The position numbers and the translations under genes were made by a program. From positions 1 to 64,000 of the forward strand of contig NZ_BMHV01000007.1 in assembly GCF_014641495.1 (NCBI RefSeq): 64,000 nucleotides of DNA. Reading direction: 5' to 3'. A model generated the notes under the pieces. That model saw nothing but the letters and a program-made list of their open reading frames with translations, had not been told where the DNA came from and made no database searches. This DNA comes from Terasakiella brassicae (GTDB lineage: Bacteria; Pseudomonadota; Alphaproteobacteria; Rhodospirillales; Terasakiellaceae). Positions 45,132 to 52,804 of this stretch are shown here, in pieces; position 1 is the first letter of the stretch, and every line of letters starts with the position of its first letter.

Positions 45132-45941
45132 ATGGAAAAACGCCGTCCAAAACTGAAACGATTACCGATCAATCACTTGATCCCGAATATTCTGACCATT
45201 TCTGCATTGTGTGCAGGCATGACCGCGATTAATTTTGCCGCGCGTGATATGTGGGAAGCATCGGTTTTTGCAATTGTTGTTGCCGCGATTTTGGATGGTT
45301 TGGATGGTCGTGTTGCGCGTTTATTGAATGCGCAAAGCAAATTTGGTGCGGAACTGGATTCCCTGTCCGATTTTATCAGTTTTGGTGTGGCCCCGCCCAT
45401 GATCCTTTATTTCTGGGTTTTGGAAAATGCCGGCCGGATTGGCTGGGTCTTTGTTTGTTTTTTCACCGTTTGCATGGCCTTGCGTCTGGCACGTTTCAAT
45501 ACCGCACTGGAAGATCCAGACAAACAACCGTGGGAAAATAATTTCTTTACCGGTGTGCCGGCACCGGCTGGCGCGTTATTGATTATGTACCCGTTGGTAC
45601 TGTCTTTCATGTTCGGGGATGATTTTTTCCGCAGCCCGGCAATGGCCTGTTTTTTCCTGACGGTGATCGGTGGCTTGATGGTCAGCCGTTTCCCGACTTT
45701 TTCCTTTAAAAAGGCGAAGGTTCCGGCGGCTTATGTTTTGCCGGTTATGATCGGTGTGGGCTTGCTGGTTGCCTTTTTAGTCAGTGCACCGTGGGCGATG
45801 TTGTCTGTTATTGGTGCGATTTATCTGGTGAGCATCCCTTTAAGCTTTAATTCTTACAAGAAATGGCAAAGACGTGCGGCAGCCGGGGAACTGGATGAAG
45901 AGGACGATGCAGAGATCGAAATCTGCGAAAAAGAAGATTGA
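45132..45941 (+). CDS. pssA: CDP-diacylglycerol-serine O-phosphatidyltransferase
   Basis: Makes phosphatidylserine from CDP-diacylglycerol and serine, feeding Psd. A 269-residue membrane protein with about eight helices and the CDP-alcohol phosphatidyltransferase motif DGLDGRVARLL...FGAELDSLSDF (D-G-x2-A-R-x8-G-x3-D-x3-D, slightly extended). The C-terminal tail is acidic (EEDDAEIEICEKED). psd and pssA lie in one operon, ended by a strong terminator. Confidence 0.96.
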   Translation: MEKRRPKLKRLPINHLIPNILTISALCAGMTAINFAARDMWEASVFAIVVAAILDGLDGRVARLLNAQSKFGAELDSLSDFISFGVAPPMILYFWVLENAGRIGWVFVCFFTVCMALRLARFNTALEDPDKQPWENNFFTGVPAPAGALLIMYPLVLSFMFGDDFFRSPAMACFFLTVIGGLMVSRFPTFSFKKAKVPAAYVLPVMIGVGLLVAFLVSAPWAMLSVIGAIYLVSIPLSFNSYKKWQRRAAAGELDEEDDAEIEICEKED

Positions 45942-45950
45942 GGATAAAAG

Positions 45951-45977
45951 AAAGGGTTCCAGAAGGAACCCTTTTTC
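45951..45977 (+). terminator. Rho-independent terminator of psd-pssA
   Basis: AAAGGGTTCC (45951-45960) pairs perfectly with GGAACCCTTT (45965-45974) across AGAA, followed by T's. Confidence 0.9.
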
Positions 45978-46009
45978 AGTTTTACGGGAGGGGAAGGAGA
46001 TTTAAGTTA

Positions 46010-46438
46010 TTAGCGCAAGGGGGTTTGTGCGCCGGTTTTTGGGTCGATTTTGAAAGTTTCGACCAGTGAGTTATCTTTTGTGACCAGTTTGGCAATGATA
46101 TTGCCGTCTTGATCGGTGGTGACATCGCCGACTTTGAGGTTGTCGTTACCGCGCCAAGCGAGACGACCTTCCATAATTTCTTTGACGCGTTCCGGTGTCA
46201 GTTGCAGGTCGTAGTTGCCGTCTTGCATGAAACGTCCCATGCGGGGGCCGTTCATCATACCAAATCCCATACCATTTCCGTGTCCACGCATCATGTATCC
46301 GTATCCACCACCGGGGCCACCATTGGGGCACCAGCCATTATAGTTGGGTTTGCTGTTGTCTTGGGCGACTGCCAAGGTCGTCAAAGTGATCAGGGCAACT
46401 GCGCTAACGGCACTGAGAATAAGTGTTGTGCGTTTCAT
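46010..46438 (-). CDS. Secreted Gly/Met-rich protein
   Basis: 142 residues with a signal peptide (about 1-25, cut after AVA). Residues about 35-72 are Gly/Met/His-rich (GPGGGYGYMMRGHGNGMG, FGMMNGPRM), which could bind metal. The C-terminal 70 residues form a small domain (LTPERVKEIMEGRLAWRG, VGDVTTDQDGNIIAKLVTKD) with a PepSY-like look. It is divergent from the two-component system at 46633, whose kinase carries a similar Gly/Met motif in its periplasmic domain, so it is probably a regulated target or a feedback ligand. Confidence 0.78.
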   Translation of the reverse strand: MKRTTLILSAVSAVALITLTTLAVAQDNSKPNYNGWCPNGGPGGGYGYMMRGHGNGMGFGMMNGPRMGRFMQDGNYDLQLTPERVKEIMEGRLAWRGNDNLKVGDVTTDQDGNIIAKLVTKDNSLVETFKIDPKTGAQTPLR

Positions 46439-46510
46439 AATAAGTCTCCATCGATTAGAGTTAACCGGCGATAGCGTTCGCCCTTTTGATGAGTTTATTA
46501 TTGACCTGTT

Positions 46511-46589
46511 GTGTAACGGGGATGTGTCGCCAGAAGTGCGATAAGGTGACGCATTGTTTCTGCGCCCATTTCTGTTACAGTTTGTTACA
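46511..46589. promoter_or_regulatory. Candidate response-regulator binding sites
   Basis: TGTTACA occurs twice with a 10-base period (46573-46579 and 46583-46589), 44 bases before the regulator gene. An inverted half-site GTGTAAC (46511-46517) is nearer the secreted-protein gene. Tandem repeats with about one helical turn spacing are what OmpR-family regulators bind, so autoregulation and control of both directions are plausible. Confidence 0.45.
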
Positions 46590-46632
46590 CATTCAACCGC
46601 GCAGTTTCTAAAATAGCGATTATATTAGTCTC

Positions 46633-47349
46633 ATGGAAAAGCAATCACACATACTTGTCGTCGATGACGACCGCGAAATTCGCGACCTTGTTGCGAAATT
46701 TCTAAAGCAGCATAACCTGCGCGTGACAACCGCACAGGACGGGCGCGAAATGAAACGCGCACTTGAGGACTGGTCCATCGATTTGGTCGTTCTGGACGTG
46801 ATGATGCCGGGCGAGGATGGCTTGACCCTTTGCCGCAATTTGCGGGCCAGTTCGCAAATGCCGGTCATTATGTTGACCGCAATGGGGGAAGAAACCGACC
46901 GGATTATCGGATTGGAAATGGGCGCGGATGATTATTTGGCAAAACCGTTTAATCCACGCGAATTATTGGCCCGTATCAAGGCAGTTTTGCGTCGTAGCGG
47001 GGGGCAGGAAACCGTGACGGCTGAAGACGCCGATGTCTTTATCTTTAATAAATGGGAATTTCGTCCCGAACGGCGTGAATTGTTAAACGATGAAGGGGTT
47101 CTTGTTTCTCTTAGTCGGGGGGAATTTGAATTGCTGGATACCTTTGTGCGTCATCCCAACCGTGTTTTAAATCGGGATCAGTTATTGGATATGGCGCGTG
47201 GCCGGGAAGCCATCCCGTTTGACCGTGCGATTGACGTTCAGGTCAGCCGTCTGCGTAAAAAATTGAAGGATGATCCAAAAAATCCGGCTTTGGTAAAAAC
47301 GGTGCGCGGGGGCGGTTATATGTTCACGGCGAAAGTGGAGCAATCTTGA
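46633..47349 (+). CDS. OmpR-family response regulator
   Basis: 238 residues: REC domain with HILVVDDDREI (acidic pair), phospho-acceptor Asp in DLVVLDVMMPGEDG and Lys in DYLAKPFNPREL, then a winged-helix domain (about 135-235) with REVLNRDQLLD-like recognition region (RVLNRDQLLDMARG) and IDVQVSRLRKKL. The kinase gene starts 2 bases after its stop codon. The tandem TGTTACA repeat upstream is a candidate autoregulatory site. Confidence 0.95.
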   Translation: MEKQSHILVVDDDREIRDLVAKFLKQHNLRVTTAQDGREMKRALEDWSIDLVVLDVMMPGEDGLTLCRNLRASSQMPVIMLTAMGEETDRIIGLEMGADDYLAKPFNPRELLARIKAVLRRSGGQETVTAEDADVFIFNKWEFRPERRELLNDEGVLVSLSRGEFELLDTFVRHPNRVLNRDQLLDMARGREAIPFDRAIDVQVSRLRKKLKDDPKNPALVKTVRGGGYMFTAKVEQS

Positions 47350-47351
47350 CA

Positions 47352-48767
47352 ATGCGTCTGATCCCGCAAACCATGCTGGGGAGAACCCTTGTGATCCTGG
47401 TCGGTGGTATTTTACTGGTACAGGCCCTTGGGGGAATTTTCTATTATCGGGATTGGAAAAATTTCAGAGAAAGTGCTGAACACAGCCGTTTGATTGAACG
47501 TATGGCAACTTATGTGCAATGGATGAATGCAGCGAGTCCTTTGCAGCGTGAATTCCTGTTGCGTACCAATCGTCCGCGCGGGATGCGGGCATGGCAAAGC
47601 ACACAAAGCGCGGTTGATGAGGAGGCGCACTGGTTTGGGGTGGAGGCTTTCATCCGTTCCGGTTTGTCCGAAGAACTTGGCGGAATAGATCTAAAACGTA
47701 TCCGCGTGGATGACGATGAACGCAGGCCTTTTGGACCAGGCGGTGGTTTTGGTCAGCACCGTATGCGAGGCGGTAATGATGTGCCTGACGACCAACGCCC
47801 TCATTGGGGCCGTATGATGAACGGACATAACTATAATGCGCGCCTGATGGTGGCGGTGCTGCTGGACGATGGTACATGGCTGAATATGCGTATTCCGTTT
47901 GAACGCCCAACTCCGCCGGGTTTCATTCCCTTTGCCATGCCGTTATTGTTTCTGTCGTTACTGGTTGCTTTGGTCGCCTTTATCATAATGCGACGTGCGA
48001 ATAAACCCTTGGCCCGTATGGCACAGGCGGCAGAAACATTGGGGCGCGATGTCAATGCCCCACCGATGAAAGAAGATGGCCCGCGCGAAGTGCGCGATGC
48101 CGCGCGTGCCTTTAACGAGATGCAAACCCGCCTGCGCCGTTTTATTCAGGATCGTACGCATATGCTGGCGGCGATTTCCCATGATTTGCGTACCCCCATT
48201 ACCCGTATGCGTTTGCGGGCTGAATTTGTGGAAGACGATCAGCAACGTGAAAAAATGCTATCTGATCTGGATGAAATGGAATCCATGATCAAGGCAACTA
48301 TGTCTTTTGCCCGTGATGATATCGCAAACGAGGCTGTTTCCACAATTGATCTGGCCGCGTTGGTGGAAAGTCTTTGCGAAGATATGCGTGAAACCGATTG
48401 CGATGTCGCCTACAGCGGTATGGATGAACTTCCCTTTAAAGGACGTCCGGTTGGCTTGAAACGTGCGGTTGCCAATTTGGTCGGCAATGCCTTGAAATAT
48501 GCGGGTGCCTGTGACGTGGTGTTAGAGGCTGATCAACGTCAGGTGACTTTAACCGTAAAAGATAAGGGCCCCGGTATCCCCGAAAGCGAACTGGAAGAAG
48601 TTTTCAGACCCTTTCGCCGTTTGGAAGGTTCCCGCAATAAAGAAACAGGCGGGGTTGGCCTTGGCTTGGCGGTTGTGCGCTCTGTCGCCCATGCGCATGG
48701 CGGAACAGCTCTGTTGATCAATTGCCCGGAAGGTGGCCTGGAAGCGAAAATTATTTTACCGCGATAA
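47352..48767 (+). CDS. EnvZ-like sensor histidine kinase with Gly/Met-rich sensor
   Basis: About 471 residues. First membrane helix (about 9-30), periplasmic domain (about 32-190), second helix (about 195-216), HAMP, HisKA with the acceptor His in LAAISHDLRTPITRM, and HATPase with NLVGNALKYA, DKGPGIP and GVGLGLAVV. The periplasmic part contains FGPGGGFGQHRMRGGN and HWGRMMNGHNY, a His/Met/Gly-rich motif like that in the divergent secreted protein. Metal (Cu, Ni) sensing is a reasonable guess. Start ATG 47352 is two bases after the regulator's stop. Confidence 0.93.
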   Translation: MRLIPQTMLGRTLVILVGGILLVQALGGIFYYRDWKNFRESAEHSRLIERMATYVQWMNAASPLQREFLLRTNRPRGMRAWQSTQSAVDEEAHWFGVEAFIRSGLSEELGGIDLKRIRVDDDERRPFGPGGGFGQHRMRGGNDVPDDQRPHWGRMMNGHNYNARLMVAVLLDDGTWLNMRIPFERPTPPGFIPFAMPLLFLSLLVALVAFIIMRRANKPLARMAQAAETLGRDVNAPPMKEDGPREVRDAARAFNEMQTRLRRFIQDRTHMLAAISHDLRTPITRMRLRAEFVEDDQQREKMLSDLDEMESMIKATMSFARDDIANEAVSTIDLAALVESLCEDMRETDCDVAYSGMDELPFKGRPVGLKRAVANLVGNALKYAGACDVVLEADQRQVTLTVKDKGPGIPESELEEVFRPFRRLEGSRNKETGGVGLGLAVVRSVAHAHGGTALLINCPEGGLEAKIILPR

Positions 48768-48806
48768 GAAAACGCCCCTAAGCAATCGGCTCAGGGGCGT
48801 TTTCGT
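48768..48806. terminator. Bidirectional terminator after the kinase
   Basis: GAAAACGCCCCT pairs perfectly with AGGGGCGTTTTC across a 13-base loop, with a T-run on the plus strand and A/T on the other. It can also end the pyrE transcript coming from the right. Confidence 0.83.
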
Positions 48807-48809
48807 ATA

Positions 48810-48902
48810 TCAAGGCATTAGCATTGGAACGACAAAGTATCCAATGGCGACAAGGGCCATGATCTTTATCGAAATCCAGAATGCGAGCTTTTTAGGGGTC
48901 AT
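48810..48902 (-). CDS. 30-residue hydrophobic peptide coupled to pyrE
   Basis: The ATG overlaps the last base of the pyrE stop codon (TGATG), so it should be translated by coupling. The 30-residue peptide begins MTPKKLAFW, is positively charged at its N-terminus and then consists of one membrane-helix-like stretch ending PMLMP. The terminator starts directly after its stop codon, so it fits exactly within the operon. It is too short to assign a family. No function can be stated. Confidence 0.55.
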   Translation of the reverse strand: MTPKKLAFWISIKIMALVAIGYFVVPMLMP

Positions 48903-49585
48903 CACTCGCCGCCGTTTTTGCTGGACCAGCCAAGCGGGTCTTCCAAAAATTCTTTCACACCGGCGATTTTTTCTTTGGTGAAATAATTGTATTTTTCAGC
49001 CGCATGAATAACGTCCCACCAATTACACAGGTAATGCAGCGTGACACCGGCCTGATCCAGAGATTCAAGAGCACCGGGGATCACACCATAGAAAAAGACG
49101 ACGAAGGCATCATCACATTTGGCACCGGCATTGCGTAGCGCATTGACGAAGTTCAGCTTGGAACCGCCATCTGTTGCCAAATCTTCGACCAGAAGAACGC
49201 GTTTGTCTTCTTCCATATAGCCTTCGATCTGGGCGTTGCGACCAAAACCTTTGGGTTTTTTGCGCACATATAACATAGATGCATCCAGTTGATCAGCCAT
49301 CCATGCCGCATAAGGGATCCCGGCTGTTTCGCCGCCCGCGACATAGTCGAAAACCTCAAACCCTGCGTCCTGTTGCAGTTGGTTTTTGGCGAGTTCCATG
49401 ACTGTACGACGCGCACGGTTGAAAGAGATGAGCTTGCGACAATCGATATAAACCGGGCTGGCTTTGCCGGAGGTCAGGATATAAGGTTCTTCCGGGCGGA
49501 AGTTGATGGCTTCGATTTCCAATAAAATCTTGGCAACGGTTTCACCTGTTTTTTTATGTTCCGGGCTGCGCGCAACAATGGCCAT
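48902..49585 (-). CDS. pyrE: Orotate phosphoribosyltransferase
   Basis: Joins orotate to PRPP to form OMP in pyrimidine synthesis. 227 residues, the longer alphaproteobacterial type. The PRPP-binding motif is RVLLVEDLATDGGSK; LTSGKASPVYIDCRKL is the orotate-side signature and FDYVAGGETAGIPYA follows. Transcribed alone or with the coupled 30-residue peptide. Confidence 0.96.
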   Translation of the reverse strand: MAIVARSPEHKKTGETVAKILLEIEAINFRPEEPYILTSGKASPVYIDCRKLISFNRARRTVMELAKNQLQQDAGFEVFDYVAGGETAGIPYAAWMADQLDASMLYVRKKPKGFGRNAQIEGYMEEDKRVLLVEDLATDGGSKLNFVNALRNAGAKCDDAFVVFFYGVIPGALESLDQAGVTLHYLCNWWDVIHAAEKYNYFTKEKIAGVKEFLEDPLGWSSKNGGE

Positions 49586-49704
49586 AGTTTATTTATCCTC
49601 TGATCAGAAATGCATTGCGTTGTTTTAGAATCAAAATGGATTCAAATCAACGGCTTTCCCTGTTCTTGCGAAATGGAAATTGCACCAAAAAGCAGTCATG
49701 TTAG

Positions 49705-50652
49705 TCAAGTAAACAGGAAATTGAAGGTGAATCCGCTGAGCACAGCCATTGTGAAAACGACCAGCAAAAAGGCTGATAACAAAGGCCAGTAAAAGAGTTT
49801 ATGCAGCAAGATCGCTTCCGGCAGACTTGCCCCGCCGCTGCCGATGGCAAGCGCCATGATGGCACCCAGGCTGACACCCTTTGCCAGAAAGGCCGAGACC
49901 AATGGTAATAAGGTGCTGACCCGCATATAAAGCGGTATCCCGATCAAGGCAGCGGCAGGAATGGCGGCAGGGTTTTGTGGGCCTGCAACCTCTGTAAAAA
50001 AGTCAGCCGGTAAAAAGCCATGAACGCCTGCGCCAATGATCATGGCGACAAACATGTAAGGAAACATCTGTTTAAACATGTCCCATGTTTCGCGACCTGC
50101 CGTTTGCCAAATCGTCGGGGTGGCTTGAGGTTGTGCCCCACAAGAAGATCCGCAGCATTTTGGTTTTTCTTCGAGTAATTCAGATTTGATGAACCGTTCA
50201 AACCCCAGTGTGTTGAGGGTCAACCCCGCAAGGACAGAAACACTGAAGGCCAAAAGGGCGTAAAGCGCGGTGACCTGCCAGCCTAAAACCGGGATGAAAA
50301 GGGCAATGACTAAGGGGTTAAGCAACGGAGAGGTAAATAAAAAGGTCATGGTCGGGCCGAAGCCTGCACGCGCTTTTAAAAGGCCGACCAAGACAGGAAT
50401 ACTGGAACAACTGCAAAAGGGGGTGATGGATCCTAAAAGGGCGGCTGTCAGATATCCTCGCCCTTTTTGCCCCCCAAGGATGTTACGGATTTTGCTATCG
50501 GGAAGCTTTTGTCGCAGCAAGGCAACCAGAAAACTGATGATGAGGAAGAGAATGCTCAGTTCTGTAAAAAGCTGGATAAACATCCAGAAGCTTTCTTGCA
50601 ACATCTCATTCAATGGGATTGTGTTGAGGTAATTTTGCAGCTGGTCAAACAT
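49705..50652 (-). CDS. arsP: ArsP/DUF318-type permease
   Basis: A 315-residue inner-membrane protein with about eight helices. The family core is LLGSITPFCSCSSIPVLVGLL, with the Cys-Ser-Cys that in ArsP proteins handles organoarsenicals, and a second repeat GASLPEAILL. A cytosolic loop (about 160-180) has KCCGSSCGAQ, rich in Cys. The arsR gene lies directly upstream on the same strand, with one operator-like half-site between. Trivalent organoarsenical or other thiophilic efflux is likely; sequence cannot define the substrate. Confidence 0.85.
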   Translation of the reverse strand: MFDQLQNYLNTIPLNEMLQESFWMFIQLFTELSILFLIISFLVALLRQKLPDSKIRNILGGQKGRGYLTAALLGSITPFCSCSSIPVLVGLLKARAGFGPTMTFLFTSPLLNPLVIALFIPVLGWQVTALYALLAFSVSVLAGLTLNTLGFERFIKSELLEEKPKCCGSSCGAQPQATPTIWQTAGRETWDMFKQMFPYMFVAMIIGAGVHGFLPADFFTEVAGPQNPAAIPAAALIGIPLYMRVSTLLPLVSAFLAKGVSLGAIMALAIGSGGASLPEAILLHKLFYWPLLSAFLLVVFTMAVLSGFTFNFLFT

Positions 50653-50698
50653 AATTTAATACTTCCACAAATATTGAAATAATTGCTTAAAAAAAGGT

Positions 50699-50983
50699 TT
50701 AAAGTGTACAGCATTCCGCTTCTAAAAAGTTCATAATCTCGCGCAACGCATCCAGTTCTGCATAACAGTACAAGCTGCGTCCGTCGCGTTCCTGACGGAT
50801 TAAGCCAACGCCGATCAAACGGTGAATGTGATGGGACAGGTTTGGGGCAGAAACATCCAAATGACGTTGGATATCCCCAACGACCATGCCTTTTTTACCC
50901 GCTTTCACCAGAAGCCGGAACACCGACATACGAGTGTCGTGGCCCAGTTCACCAAGACGTTTTACTGCAATAATCTGATCCAT
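50699..50983 (-). CDS. arsR: ArsR-family metalloregulatory repressor
   Basis: 94 residues, with a winged helix: LGDIQ-type helix (VGDIQRHLDVSAPNLSHHIH) and wing IRQERDGRSLYCYAE. The usual Cys-Val-Cys in the recognition helix is absent; candidate metalloid ligands are Cys in LYCYAE and the C-terminal ECC. This fits the ArsR subgroups that use C-terminal or other Cys positions. It probably represses itself and the permease through the inverted repeat at 51013-51040. Confidence 0.9.
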   Translation of the reverse strand: MDQIIAVKRLGELGHDTRMSVFRLLVKAGKKGMVVGDIQRHLDVSAPNLSHHIHRLIGVGLIRQERDGRSLYCYAELDALREIMNFLEAECCTL

Positions 50984-51012
50984 ATGTAAGAGTATATGCC
51001 GTTATGTTATAT

Positions 51013-51040
51013 ATTTCAATAATTATATAAATATCGAAAT
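51013..51040. promoter_or_regulatory. Candidate ArsR operator
   Basis: ATTTCAATA (51013-51021) and TATCGAAAT (51032-51040) form an inverted repeat with one mismatch and a 10-base AT spacer, 30 bases upstream of arsR. A further half-site TATTGAAAT lies at 50672-50680 between arsR and the permease gene. Confidence 0.5.
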
Positions 51041-51044
51041 GTTA

Positions 51045-52727
51045 TCAGCGCAAATGCATGAAATCCAGATCGGAGACTTGTGAGAAAATTTCGCGGGACC
51101 CTTCGAAATATGAACGGATCATACTGTTATCCATATCTGGATTGGGGCCGCGTGTATCGGCGATTTGGCGAATTTCCATAATTTCAACCAACCCTTCCAG
51201 TGGATTTTCTTTACGCCAGATATAACTTTTATTTTCAACGGTTTTGTTCAGCAGTCTGGTGTTGCGGACGAATGAGTTGGTCGCAGGGCCATATTGATTT
51301 TCATAATAATGGAGAACATCTTGGAAGCCATCCCCTTTAAAAATACCATAAAGGCGGGTTGCGACACTGCCTTCATACTGCACGATAGCGCGCGTTCCTT
51401 TGTAAAGATGGGTGGACACTTCAAAATGCCGTGCGATGGGGGCAGGCCAACGGGTTGGTGTTGTGCAAAAGGCGATGGTCCCCCGGTTTTTGGTAAAGCA
51501 CTTCGCCTGTTTGCTGAGGTCGTTGTCCCCTTGACCCAGTTTAATATCAGCCCCCAGACCAAATTCGGCTTTTACAAGTCGCGGGTCAATCGGTTTGGCT
51601 TCTGTAACAGGTGCAGGTGATTGAACCGGAACAGTTGGTTCGACCGCTGGTGCAGTGGAGTGTTTTTCTGCGGGACTTTCTGTGGTTTGTGCTGCTTTAT
51701 CGTCACTGGAAAAAGGGGAGCTGAAGAAATCGCCGATTTTATTTAAGAGACTGGTGTCTTCTTGTTCCGCTGCGGGGGAAGCGTGTGATGTTGTCTCTTG
51801 TGTTAGGGCGGGTTCCAGTTCGGTTTTCGGTTCCGGCTCTGGCTTTTCTTGTGTCACCTGTTGTGTTGTTTCTGAAAGGTCTTGATTCTTGGATGGTTGA
51901 GTTGGCGTTAAGAAATTGCGTAATTTGTCAAAAAAGGATGCTTGTTCGGTTTCTTCTGAAACTGTGAGCGCAGGAGCAGGCATATCCTCTTTTTGGGGTG
52001 CGATTTGTGTCTCCGCTGCGGGTGGCGTTTCCTCATTTTGCTGAGTGGGCGCAAGGGCTGTCGCTTTGCTCTGGTGTTCTGGTGCCGGGGACGGCTCGGC
52101 CTTGCTAAACAGTTTGCCTAAACGTTCAAAAAAGGAAGGGCTGCTTTCTTCGGCAACGGATGCGATTGGCCTAGCTTTTGTTGCAGGCTGGACAGGTTCA
52201 CTGGAGGGCGCTGGCGTTTCTTGTGCGTTCACGGTTGTCGTTTGAACCGGGGGCGCTGTTAGTGGGCTGGCAGGTGCCGGTTGCGGTTGTGCTGAGATCA
52301 CATAGGAAGGGGCAAACGGATCTTTTGTTTGTGGGTTCGGTGCGACATTGAAAACGGGTGCAGGTTCCGGCACCAATATTTCAACCTGTTTTTCAACGGG
52401 GGCTGGAGGCGGAGCCTGAACAACCGGCTTTACCTCAGACGCTGCCGGTGCCGGTGGGGTAATTTGACTGGCATTCACGGCGGGTTTCTCTGGGGCTTTC
52501 TTTACGACAGGGCGTTCGGGTTCCACAGGCGTGCGCACGATTTCAGGCGCTTTCGGTTCGGGGGCTTTGGGTGTTGCGTTTGGTTCGCTCGGGGCCACTG
52601 CATCCGGTGAAAACGGATCAAGCGTGTTTTGTGCAAAACAGGGTGATGTCAGCAAGACCCAAACACCCATAGAGACGCCAGTATATAAGGCGCGGTGAAA
52701 ACTGACCTGTCGCTTGGACTTGCCCAT
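51045..52727 (-). CDS. Secreted Pro/Glu/Ala-rich protein with three amphipathic modules
   Basis: 560 residues, with a signal peptide (about 1-32, ending CFAQN). Residues 40-385 are a low-complexity Pro/Ala/Glu/Thr-rich region carrying three related modules: SFFERLGKLFSK, SFFDKLRNFLTP and SLLNKIGDFFSS, each a short amphipathic helix. The C-terminal 170 residues form a folded domain with two Cys (KCFTKNRGTIAFC) and VLHYYENQYGP. No family recognised. The upstream subtilase gene is 77 bases away on the same strand, so the two may be cotranscribed. Confidence 0.72.
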   Translation of the reverse strand: MGKSKRQVSFHRALYTGVSMGVWVLLTSPCFAQNTLDPFSPDAVAPSEPNATPKAPEPKAPEIVRTPVEPERPVVKKAPEKPAVNASQITPPAPAASEVKPVVQAPPPAPVEKQVEILVPEPAPVFNVAPNPQTKDPFAPSYVISAQPQPAPASPLTAPPVQTTTVNAQETPAPSSEPVQPATKARPIASVAEESSPSFFERLGKLFSKAEPSPAPEHQSKATALAPTQQNEETPPAAETQIAPQKEDMPAPALTVSEETEQASFFDKLRNFLTPTQPSKNQDLSETTQQVTQEKPEPEPKTELEPALTQETTSHASPAAEQEDTSLLNKIGDFFSSPFSSDDKAAQTTESPAEKHSTAPAVEPTVPVQSPAPVTEAKPIDPRLVKAEFGLGADIKLGQGDNDLSKQAKCFTKNRGTIAFCTTPTRWPAPIARHFEVSTHLYKGTRAIVQYEGSVATRLYGIFKGDGFQDVLHYYENQYGPATNSFVRNTRLLNKTVENKSYIWRKENPLEGLVEIMEIRQIADTRGPNPDMDNSMIRSYFEGSREIFSQVSDLDFMHLR

Positions 52728-52804
52728 ATTCTTTTATCCCTAGATTATAGAACCCTCTTGGCTGCGGATTTTGCGGTTTCGGTGGCTTCTATGCAAGGAA
52801 AAAT

